This document shows, in pieces, positions 40,301 through 48,097 of a DNA stretch of 64,000 bases (the stretch's first letter is position 1; the number at the start of each line of letters is the position of its first letter). Below the pieces are notes generated by a model. That model saw nothing but the letters and a program-made list of their open reading frames with translations, did no database searches and was not told the DNA's origin. This DNA comes from Flavipsychrobacter stenotrophus (GTDB taxonomy: Bacteria; Bacteroidota; Bacteroidia; Chitinophagales; Chitinophagaceae). The position numbers and the translations under genes were made by a program. The stretch spans positions 186,001 through 250,000 of the forward strand of contig NZ_PPSL01000003.1 of assembly GCF_002954265.1 (NCBI RefSeq). Direction: 5' to 3'.

Positions 40301-43091
40301 TTATCGGACAGCTACGGTTACAGTAAATAACTTGTTTATAATAAGTGGTGTGCAACTGATACATCCGGTAACTTGTAATGGTATAAGCGGGGCTATAAAA
40401 ATAATGGGCGTTGGAAGCTCGATCTCCTACAACGTCAATTACCTTAAAAATGGCATCCCCCATGTAACGGTAAAGACATCAGACGCTTCCGGTGATCTGC
40501 TTCTTGATAGCTTAACAGCAGGTAATTATACAAACATTACTGTCTCTTTAGGTGGATGTACTTCAAACTACGTTTCAGGAATACTCGTAGATCCCCCTAA
40601 TCCAGCGATCCCGCATTTGTCTACAAACTCACCTGTCTGCTTAGGTTCAATATTAAATTTGAGCTCATCAGATACTACCGTGGGCGTATCATTTAATTGG
40701 AGCGGTCCTGGAGGTTACACATCGACGCTTCAAAACACCGCAATAAATCCAGTTTCGTTATCCGACTCGGGATATTATAAAGTTAGGGCCGGACTAAATA
40801 ATTGTTTCTCCTCTGATAGCGTAAGTGTTCACGTGCTTTCTATACCTAATGGTTCGTCTATTACAGGAAGTCAATTGGTATGCCAATTTGCAACAGCGAC
40901 ACTTTTGGATTCTGTATCAGGGGGTACCTGGTCAGTTAAGAATAACCATGCTGCAATTAATAGCTCAGGAGTTTTGACAGGTATTTCTTATGGGTTAGAT
41001 ACAGCAGTTTACATACTCTCCAATATCTGTGGTAGTGACACAAATTCATTAGAGGTCTTTATAGATCGAATACCCGTGATTGACAGCATTACTGGCCCAG
41101 CATTCGTTTGTGTTGGCTCTTCTATCAGTGTGGCAGATATTACTCCTGGTGGAACCTGGCTGATAACCAACACAAATGCTGCAATCAATAGCGCTGGTCT
41201 GGTGAGCGGCACAATGCCAGGAGCAGATACAATTCAGTACTTAATTACAAATACCTGCGGATCAGATACAGTTCACAAATCACTTGCGGTAATTGCTTTG
41301 CCTGTTGCTGGTATTATTACTGGGCCGCCTGATGTATGTATAGGTTCGAGTATATCGTTGAGTGATGCTGCGATTGGTGGTATCTGGAGCATTAGTAATT
41401 TAAGCATTGCAACGATTAATTCCGTTGGTGTCTTGCATGGGCTATCATTTGGGAATATTATAATTCACTACACTGTAACAAACGTATGTGGTGTTGCAGA
41501 TGTAACTGATACCGTCATTGTTAAACAGCTTCCTTATGCTGGATCAATATCTGGTCCAAGTAGCATTTGTGTCGGTGCCTCGGCGATTTTGCATAGTACG
41601 GTCTTAGGTGGAAGCTGGAATATCACATCCAGTGGAGTAATCAATATCAGTACTTCTGGATTGGGCTCGGATAGTGTTAAGGTAGATGGTATCAACGCAG
41701 GCACGTCAATTGTCAGATATGTTGTGTCGAATTCATGCGGATATGATACCGCAACATTTTATGTTACGGTTCATCCTATTCCGTCATTGAGCAGCACGTT
41801 GAACCCTCCCAGTGTTTGTAGCGGTTCACCATTTAATTATTTGCCGACTAGCGGTAACCCAGGTGCCTCTTATTCATGGAATAGATCGACAGCACCACTC
41901 ATCGCGAATGTTGCAGGGTATGGTGTTGATAGTATTAATGAAACACTGGTTCTAAATGGGGCTTTACCTACTACTGTAATATATAACGTGACTGTTACTT
42001 CTTTGGGTTGCAGTAATACCGAGCCTGTTTCAGTAATCGTTAATCCTATACCAGCTTTGAACAGTAGCTTGAACATTACTACATGTTCAGATGTTCCTGT
42101 GAATTACCTTGCAAATAGTGCTACGCCTTTTACTTCTTTCATTTGGTCACGGGCAAGTGTTCTGGGGATATTACCTACAGTAGGGAGTGGTACTAATTAT
42201 ATATCAGAGAGCCAGACAAATACCACAACCGCTGGCATATTTGTAGTGTATACATTTACTCTATCTGCAGCTGGCTGTACTTCAACTCAAAACGTCAATG
42301 TACTAGTAGAAACTCAGGCGCCAGCTCCTCCAAAGATTACTACAATGTCGCCTTCATACTTGTGTACAGGAACAATGTACCAGAATTTTGGTGCAGCTTC
42401 AATTCCTCCATCCGGAATAAAATATACCTGGACAGCAACTGGGGCAGAAGTATGGGCTACCGGTATTGATGATCAATATTGCCTGGTTAACTTTAAGTAT
42501 CCTGGCTTCACTTGGGTTACCCTTTCTTCGTCATATACAGGATATACTTGTAAAACAAGAGATTCATTTGTAGTACTTGTTGGCGATTACACGTCAATGT
42601 CACCTGAAGTGATCTACCATCATCCTGATTTTGTTTGCTTGTTTAATCCGGAATGGACCTATCAGTGGGGTTATGACGATGTGGGTACATTAGACTCGTC
42701 ACTTTTGGCAGGTGAAACAAATCAAAACTATTACAACGATAACCCTGACTTTACAAACAAGTATTACTGGGTTATCACTACATATAAGGACTGCATGCAG
42801 AAGACCTACTTAAGAGTGCCAACATTAGTAAATGATATTAGTTCAGGTAAGGTAGGTAAAATGGTAATATCGCCTAACCCAAGTAACGGTCAGTTTAAAG
42901 TAAAACTGACATCGGACTTTACAGAAAATGGACAGTTAGTAGTCTCTGATCTTTTAGGCCGGGAAGTATTGAAAAGGGAGATTAGGACAAACAGCACAAT
43001 AAGTGTTGACCTTAATGAAACGGGAGTATTTATGCTATCAATTGTAACAGCGCATGGTCGCGCCACGGAAAAAATAATTGTTCAACTATAG
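31345..43091 (+). CDS. Giant T9SS-exported adhesin-like protein (~3,915 residues), split by a one-base frameshift
   Basis: The frame from 31345 stops at TAA 34255-34257, in the middle of a repeat. The next frame is open directly from there to 43091 and continues the same repeat (INSGSTP then ITSIFTVTPNADGC). One extra base in the C4 tract 34250-34253 restores a single frame, and total length plus one is divisible by three. Order: signal peptide; a cadherin-like unit (PTHGSL...GMDTFRIKV); an Ig-like unit; GGxWS-type Ig units; 22 tandem PKD/Ig-like repeats (33523-39506); about a dozen more GGxW Ig-like units; and a type A sorting domain (VISPNPSNGQF...EKIIVQL). It is likely a long surface fibre for adhesion. 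If the shift is genuine, only a secreted 970-residue stub without sorting domain is made. Confidence 0.85.
33523..39506 (+). repeat. Array of 22 tandem ~90-residue PKD/Ig-like repeats inside the giant gene
   Basis: Each unit follows the pattern PTPxVxPVSxQxVCN...F-G-VSGTxYNWxNxN, then SIGLAxxGTGNIxxF, then STITVTPxANGCxG...FTITVKP. Most are 88-90 residues. Units 2, 7, 11, 12, 14 and 16 carry a short insertion (ISGxPTTYNW class). The average is 90.7 residues over 22 units. DNA between units is well diverged, so this is a protein-level repeat. Confidence 0.9.
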
Positions 43092-43108
43092 TATAAAATC
43101 GAATTGAG

Positions 43109-43315
43109 ATGAAAGCTAGGATTGTATTCATATCGCTGCTATTAATGACAAGCACAATGTCCTTTGCTGGTAAATGTTCAGGAGGAAAAAACTGTACTGC
43201 TTGTAAGAACTGTAAATACTGTAAGAACTGCTCGAAGGAAGGTGGTAGTTGCAGCGTGTGTTCTTCAACCATTGAAAAGCCGATGAAAAGTAAATCACAG
43301 AAGAAGAAGCACTAA
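43109..43315 (+). CDS. Small secreted cysteine-rich protein
   Basis: 68 residues: signal peptide (MKARIVFISLLLMTSTMSFA), then GKCSGGKNCTACKNCKYCKNC and SKEGGSCSVC. Eight Cys at regular CxxC spacing (28, 31, 34, 37, 40 in register, then 47 and 50, with 23 ahead) suggest metal binding or disulfides. The tail is Lys-rich (KSKSQKKKH). It starts 18 bp after the stop of the giant adhesin gene on the same strand, so it is probably cotranscribed. I recall similar short secreted proteins in Bacteroidota, but their function is not known to me. Confidence 0.8.
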   Translation: MKARIVFISLLLMTSTMSFAGKCSGGKNCTACKNCKYCKNCSKEGGSCSVCSSTIEKPMKSKSQKKKH

Positions 43316-43748
43316 GCTCTTTCCGTCATTCTCATTGTCTTACAACGCCAATCATGGTTGGGTTATATGTTATAGCAATATATACCCTACAGGTCTTTAC
43401 AAGGTTCATCCTGGATCGAAGCTGATGTTGGATCAAATGAACGTTTTGCTCTTTATTGCTATAGCAGTCTTTTTCTTCTAATAAATTCTTTGGAGACTGA
43501 AAATTATCGGGATTGACAAATGTCTGGCTCTGATCCACAATCATCAACCAGCGAACCCAAGGCTAAGTTAATCGTCAATCACTGCCCGCATGATAGGGGT
43601 GCAATGTAAGGGCCGGAAGGCATGATCAGTAAACAATAAGTGCCGGACATCTTTATAAGTGTATTTTTTAACGGTCGTCAGTTGGATCGTTGGCACTTTG
43701 GGGAGATGGGATTGAAGTATTTTATAATGCACCTATAGTCCATACCAC
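43316..43748. other. Non-coding junction between the giant gene and integrase module 2
   Basis: 433 bp with copy B of the ~140-bp direct repeat and no recognised gene or clear terminator. Confidence 0.5.
43390..43540. repeat. Degenerate ~140-bp direct repeat, copy B
   Basis: Partner of 30755-30895 in the same orientation. Together the two copies bracket the giant gene and the Cys-rich gene and nothing else. Confidence 0.6.
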
Positions 43749-44174
43749 CTATACAGCCATGATATACCAATCTATCCAATGGCCACTCTGGTAAAAGTTG
43801 ATCCAATTATTTGATTCAGATAATTCAAAGTATCTCTTTTCAATTATTTCTTTTCTACAGAGGCTTACCAGTATCTCCCTAAGCAGATATTGCTCACATT
43901 CCCTCATAAGGTGGGCATACATAAAGAGATTGTCCATTATCCCTTTCTTTTTCTCCAGCTGCATTAATTTTACACGCTCATATAGCTTCGCCTCATAGCC
44001 GACTAAGCTATATGAAGAGAAGTCAATGTTGGGCGCTCCTATTTTAAACTTATATCCTGAGTTCTTTAATTCTGTAATAAGCTGCTTGAACTTATAGTAG
44101 TCCTGCTTGGCAGTGGTAGTAATTATGTCGTGGTATCGAGTATTCAGCTCCTCAATTTTCGCTAGTAGGTTCAT
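43749..44174 (-). CDS. Small helical protein downstream of integrase 2, unknown family
   Basis: 141 residues, predicted mostly helical and charged (KQDYYKFKQLITELKNSGYK; GIMDNLFMYAHLMRECEQYL), no signal peptide. Its ATG lies 23 bp inside the end of the integrase gene, so the two are probably translated together. Position suggests a role in integration or a cargo function; no motif supports a specific call. Confidence 0.6.
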   Translation of the reverse strand: MNLLAKIEELNTRYHDIITTTAKQDYYKFKQLITELKNSGYKFKIGAPNIDFSSYSLVGYEAKLYERVKLMQLEKKKGIMDNLFMYAHLMRECEQYLLREILVSLCRKEIIEKRYFELSESNNWINFYQSGHWIDWYIMAV

Positions 44175-45507
44175 TTTTATTCCATTTTGCTTTTAAATCT
44201 TTGGTTAGGTTGGCCTTGTCATTGCCAATGTAAGGGGTCATCTGCTTAACAGACGTGTGGCCGGTGATGGCTTTTAATTGTTCAGGGCGCATACCCCATT
44301 GCAAGCTCAGGGAGATGAATGTTTTTCTTGCGGTGTGGGTACCAATGAAGCTATACTTGGGTTGGGTCAATTGTATGCGCTCCTTGCCGGAGTAGTTGAC
44401 CTTTGTGATAACAGTATCGATCTTAACCTCCTTGGCTATCTTCTTAATATTCCTGTTGACAATTACTGCGCACTGCCCGGCGAACACTATGTCATTATCA
44501 TTTATGTCCTTGCAGTACCTGTCTAATATTCCCTCTGCAATGTCCAGGATGGGAATATAGATAGGGTACTTCTTGTTTCCTTTCTGTTGATACAGCACCC
44601 ATTCTTTTGATGGCCCGTTTTCAATCAGTCTTATGTCCTGCTTCCTTAGGCTTAGTATGTCGCCAATCCTCTGGCCGGTATAGCACTGGAACACAAAAAT
44701 GTCTCTTGATTTTGCTTGTCCTGAACTCGATCCTTTATAACTTTCAAATTTAGCAAGCTCACTTGCATTAAGGTAGATCGGCTCTGGCTCATCCGTCTCG
44801 CATTTGAACCTCTTGTACTCATTATTGGTTACGTATTTCTTAGGGTGGATCTCTGCCCATGCAAGGAATGTCTTTATGTTTCTCAGGTTCTTGCCAATGG
44901 TATTATTCAGGTGTTTCTGTACTTCTATTGAATAAGTCCTATAGTCCAGGTAGAATTTCATAGTCATTTTTTCAAACGACAAGGCATAGTTCTTGCTCTC
45001 AAAACCTTCAAGGGACTTTCTTGTCGAGTTGTACTTGGTGATAGTCGCGCTTTTTGTTCCTTTGGCCTTCTCTTGCATGAACTCTTCAAATACTTTCCAG
45101 AAGTTGATTTTCTCTACCGGCTTTGCTTTCTCTCCAATGAATGCTCCTACCATTATCTTCTTAATCACTTTGGGAGTGATCGGGCTGTCATTGGTCAACA
45201 GTATGAGGTAGTCCCGTTCAATCTTCAATTTCGCCTTCTGCAAGAATGCATTGAACTCTAGCCTGTTCGGATATTTCCTTGATGGTTCTTGCAAGTTGAA
45301 ATCCCAATCTGCAGGCCTTATTTTCAAGCCGGTATTGATCTTTACATATACTGTGTTTACAGTACATCCGATATAGATAGAAGTAGGATTAGGGTTATAA
45401 AAACTGTCGATATTCTTGCCTGCTTTCCGTTTACGTTTTGCTGCAATTATATCAACTCCCTTTTGAAATGTTGAATCCAATAGGAAATAGAAAATTATTT
45501 TTCTCAT
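44152..45507 (-). CDS. Tyrosine recombinase (integrase) of module 2
   Basis: Start chosen at the ATG 45505-45507 (MRKIIFYFLLDSTFQKGVD), which lines up with the start of the integrase at 26-27.5 kb. An in-frame ATG at 45717 would add 70 residues. The 451-residue product has the Arm-type N-terminal domain, core-binding domain and full catalytic set: R280 (CYTGQRIGDI), K309 (YQQKGNKKYPIYIP), H391 and R394 (THTARKTF), H417 (ITGHTS), Y426 (MTPYIGN). It is collinear with the element 1 enzyme but clearly diverged. It overlaps the next gene by 23 bp. Confidence 0.92.
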   Translation of the reverse strand: MRKIIFYFLLDSTFQKGVDIIAAKRKRKAGKNIDSFYNPNPTSIYIGCTVNTVYVKINTGLKIRPADWDFNLQEPSRKYPNRLEFNAFLQKAKLKIERDYLILLTNDSPITPKVIKKIMVGAFIGEKAKPVEKINFWKVFEEFMQEKAKGTKSATITKYNSTRKSLEGFESKNYALSFEKMTMKFYLDYRTYSIEVQKHLNNTIGKNLRNIKTFLAWAEIHPKKYVTNNEYKRFKCETDEPEPIYLNASELAKFESYKGSSSGQAKSRDIFVFQCYTGQRIGDILSLRKQDIRLIENGPSKEWVLYQQKGNKKYPIYIPILDIAEGILDRYCKDINDNDIVFAGQCAVIVNRNIKKIAKEVKIDTVITKVNYSGKERIQLTQPKYSFIGTHTARKTFISLSLQWGMRPEQLKAITGHTSVKQMTPYIGNDKANLTKDLKAKWNKNEPTSEN

Positions 45508-45532
45508 TGTTTGCTGCTGAATTGTGAGGGTC

Positions 45533-45636
45533 GTTTGTCCTTCGGTATTGAGCGTTTGTCTTCCGGTATATCCACCGGTTTTTGTCTTTTGTACACCTGT
45601 TAAATCACCTGCGATTGGCGTTTGTCTTTCGGTATT
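45533..45636. repeat. Three copies of a 17-bp repeat ahead of integrase 2
   Basis: GTTTGTCTTTCGGTATT-like units at 45533-45549, 45554-45570 and 45620-45636. They lie 26-130 bp upstream of the chosen integrase start. Spacings (21 and 66) are multiples of three and the frame stays open to 45717, so they may be recombinase or regulator sites, or may code a repetitive N-terminal extension with (E/G)RQT-type units. Confidence 0.7.
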
Positions 45637-45778
45637 ATATCCCGTTTGGCGAACGTTATGAGGGGAATTAAAATTTCTAATTGCGTAGCCCATATCAAGG
45701 TCATTATTTACCCTCAATTTTAAAAATGAATTATGCTACATACTGCATAGTCTTGCAGCAGCATGTAGCATATTCATA

Positions 45779-46633
45779 TTAGGGGTTCTCTTCCGTATCG
45801 AGGGTGTTTGCCGGTAGCGGCTTCGCTTTAGGGATACCAAGGGTTTTTATTGTAACCCCTTCTGCATTCCCAGCAATTAGCATTACGCGTTCATTGCTTT
45901 TTACAAATTGGTATTTGACCAGGTACTCCCACATAAAGGTTATCAGCTGTTGGTGGTGCGTTTCATTTTTAGCGATGATGTATATTCCCGATTGGATAAC
46001 CTCGTCAACTAGCATTATAACATTTTGTCCTAAATCGGCTACCAGTTCCTTTACCCGGTCTTCATGGGTGTATTGATAGTTTGTAACCTGCTGCTGAACC
46101 ATTACAACACTATCTGCGCTTATCATCTCCAGCACCTGCTTGACCTCGCTTGATTTGATAAATGAAGACCCTTTGCCTGTCGGTAGCTTTTTGCATGATG
46201 GCATCACGCCGGTGTCCGGATCTAAGAAGATGATTTGATTAACAGTGCTGTCGATCAGTGGGGTCAACAGCTCGAAATATGCCGCCCTTTCTTTGTGGTT
46301 GAAATAGTTGATATAACCGGTGCGGAAATGACCAGCTTTTGTATTATTGCGACCGGCCGTAACCTTTGATACAATCCCCTGCGACTTAAACAATTCGCTG
46401 ATATCACTTACTGCGGTATCGTCGCCGTAAAAATTGGACTTCATTAATTCAAGCAGTTCTTCATTCTGGCTACCCAGTCTAAAATTCGTAGCGTTTCGAT
46501 CACCCTTGTTACGCGTCAATGGCTCTGTAACCATGGATACATACCATATGGGAAATTCGAAGTGCAGGGCTGTTTTTATCAGGGCATCATATTTTGTCAG
46601 GCAGGATGCATTGCCAAGAAATCTGTTATTCAT
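45779..46633 (-). CDS. Unknown protein with possible Rossmann/methyltransferase-like core (FLDPDTG)
   Basis: 284 residues, no signal peptide. The head NRFLGNASCLTKYDALIKTAL and the core IIFLDPDTGVMPSC, followed by a Gly/Lys-rich GKGSSFIKSSEV segment and SVVMVQQQ, resemble a widespread uncharacterised bacterial family with 'FLDPDNG...KH.kysEl...VVYQH'. The DPDTG stretch sits where motif IV of class I methyltransferases would be, but no SAM-binding glycine motif is obvious, so this is inference. It may be cargo of the module, for instance a defence-type gene, which cannot be decided here. A dyad lies ~90 bp upstream of its start. Confidence 0.55.
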   Translation of the reverse strand: MNNRFLGNASCLTKYDALIKTALHFEFPIWYVSMVTEPLTRNKGDRNATNFRLGSQNEELLELMKSNFYGDDTAVSDISELFKSQGIVSKVTAGRNNTKAGHFRTGYINYFNHKERAAYFELLTPLIDSTVNQIIFLDPDTGVMPSCKKLPTGKGSSFIKSSEVKQVLEMISADSVVMVQQQVTNYQYTHEDRVKELVADLGQNVIMLVDEVIQSGIYIIAKNETHHQQLITFMWEYLVKYQFVKSNERVMLIAGNAEGVTIKTLGIPKAKPLPANTLDTEENP

Positions 46634-46719
46634 TTTGTTGTTGATTTGGGGATTAATATTTGTTTGCTTTGGGTGTGCTTTGATGGCATAGCAGGAGGGG
46701 GCAAGGCTAATAAAATCAA

Positions 46720-46751
46720 AAACCGTTTGGCGGTTGGCCTACAAACGGTTT
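46720..46751. repeat. 10-bp perfect inverted repeat with 12-bp spacer
   Basis: AAACCGTTTG (46720-46729) and CAAACGGTTT (46742-46751), ~90 bp upstream of the 284-residue gene. It could be its operator. It has the same geometry as the dyad at 26116-26149. Confidence 0.65.
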
Positions 46752-46906
46752 GGTGAGAAATATAGATGGTGCCTGGGCAACATCGGCAATAATAACATTG
46801 GGTAAACATCGATATATTTTGATTGTTTCTTCTACGGTACAAAAAAAATACACGGAGCTTAACCGAACAAGTATTGGCATCCGGTGGGCTGGTTGAGGTA
46901 AATAGT

Positions 46907-47048
46907 GCCGGTTTTAAGAAGCTATTATTCTTTTGGCTAGGGACATCGGAGCGTGCTTTCGCCTTACTCAAATACCTGGAGGACAAGGAAACACCACAGA
47001 AAAGCCAAGAAGGCATATTCGGAGCTTCGTGGATATATTAAAACCGGC
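46907..47048. repeat. Long dyad with 11-bp perfect arms
   Basis: GCCGGTTTTAA (46907-46917) pairs with TTAAAACCGGC (47038-47048). Shorter complementary patches continue inside (GAAGCT/AGCTTC, TTGGCT/AGCCAA). A ~140-nt stem-loop is possible. A 72-codon plus-strand frame here (46823-47041) has no support. Confidence 0.5.
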
Positions 47049-47061
47049 TACAGAGATGGCG

Positions 47062-47087
47062 ATATAATTTCCTGCAGGAAATTATAT
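47062..47087. repeat. 26-bp perfect palindrome
   Basis: The sequence from 47062 to 47087, centred on CCTGCAGG, is its own reverse complement over all 26 bases. It is further enclosed by AACCGG (47042-47047) and CCGGTT (47093-47098). Candidate operator, resolvase or recombinase site. Confidence 0.8.
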
Positions 47088-47200
47088 ATTGTCCGGTTAA
47101 CCAAGGCTTATTATCTTTATAGCGTAACCAAACCACTCAAACTATACGGCTTCGGAAAAATAAACTACATATAAAGAGATAGCGAAATTTACTGTCCCCA

Positions 47201-47312
47201 CCTCGACAAACCACCAAAATTTTAAAAGTACCGGGAATAGTAGGATTCCGCGCCCCCAAGGGCGTGGGCTTCCTGCATTCTGGGTACAAGGGACTTGGTG
47301 GTTCCTTCGAGG
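47201..47312. ncRNA. Candidate structured RNA or structured DNA site with five nested stems
   Basis: Nested pairing by eye: CCTCGA 47201-47206 with 47307-47312; ACCACCAA 47210-47217 with 47295-47302; GTACCGGGAAT 47228-47238 with 47277-47287 (one mismatch, one G-U); AGGA 47242-47245 with 47271-47274; and a CCGCGCCC/GGGCGTGG hairpin around a CCAA loop (47248-47267). No open frame fits. It lies 220 bp before the lipoprotein gene. It may be an RNA, a leader or a recombination site; strand is unknown. Confidence 0.45.
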
Positions 47313-47322
47313 TCAGGTACAG

Positions 47323-47381
47323 AGAGGTTCCACGCTCCTTTATTTACCTAAACACACAAACAACAGCCATTCGGAACCTCT
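47323..47381. repeat. 9-bp perfect inverted repeat next to the structured element
   Basis: AGAGGTTCC (47323-47331) and GGAACCTCT (47373-47381) with a 41-nt A/C-rich loop, immediately after the nested structure. Confidence 0.55.
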
Positions 47382-47531
47382 GGCATCACCACCCACGATG
47401 AGGTATGCATGCTCATTCAAAGAGATAGTTAACCCAGCCAATAATTCCCCACCCTTCACCGGCACTCACTTCCGACAAGTGAATTTATACCCTGTATCAA
47501 ATATCTCGTAAAACCACCAAATAATAAGAAA

Positions 47532-48086
47532 ATGAAGAAAATTTCAATTCTGATAGCCACGGCCATCACACTATCCGCATGCTCTGGAAACAAAGATTCA
47601 AACGGCCAAGATAATGCTCCTGCACCACCTGAGCCAATGCAAACATCTGCACCTGCGCCAGCTACCTCCAGCAGTGACATTGTTATTTCCCATAAGGACA
47701 CCGGTAAAACTGCAAATGTTTTATTTCTGGTAAAGAACATTGTTGAGCCGCCACTCGATCGCAGCAAATCTTTTGGGCATGAAAATGCTAACAACCCGGA
47801 AGACAATGAAAAATACATTGCAGTTCAGGTGTGGGTCAAGAATGTTTCAAATAAGGAAGAAACTATAAGCCAAGATGAATTCAAGATAGTTGACCAATCA
47901 GACGCAGAGTTTGCAGAGCATTCCGGATTTACAGAACATAGGAAAAAGCCAATCCTTTTTAATGAAGCGGCAAATGGGGTAACTCTTAAACCAAACCAGT
48001 CTGCATCAGGTTGGATCACATTCACGACGGATATCAAAGCCAAAGCCAAGAAGATTGTTTATTCAAACGTAACTGTAAACCTCTAA
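47532..48086 (+). CDS. DUF4352-like lipoprotein
   Basis: 184 residues. A lipoprotein signal ends LSAC (Cys17) and is followed by a Pro/Ala/Ser-rich linker (~25-50). The C-terminal domain has KYIAVQVWVKNVSNKEETIS, FKIVDQSDAEF and PNQSASGWITFTTD, the strand pattern of the DUF4352 immunoglobulin-like family found on bacterial lipoproteins. It is likely lipid-anchored and exposed to the periplasm or surface; the binding partner is unknown. It is 11 bp before the MORN-like gene and probably forms an operon with it. Confidence 0.8.
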   Translation: MKKISILIATAITLSACSGNKDSNGQDNAPAPPEPMQTSAPAPATSSSDIVISHKDTGKTANVLFLVKNIVEPPLDRSKSFGHENANNPEDNEKYIAVQVWVKNVSNKEETISQDEFKIVDQSDAEFAEHSGFTEHRKKPILFNEAANGVTLKPNQSASGWITFTTDIKAKAKKIVYSNVTVNL

Positions 48087-48097
48087 AAATTAATTCA

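Larger units (their letters stand above)
43749..46751. mobile_element. Integrase module 2 (boundaries approximate)
   Basis: Three minus-strand genes (unknown 284-residue protein, tyrosine recombinase, unknown 141-residue protein) followed upstream by a long dyad-rich non-coding stretch. No replication or transfer genes are present, so it is either a minimal element or a remnant. Confidence 0.5.

Noticed and set aside
46823-47174. Two overlapping short plus-strand frames in the dyad-rich region
   Set aside because: They overlap long inverted repeats and show no start signal or family resemblance.
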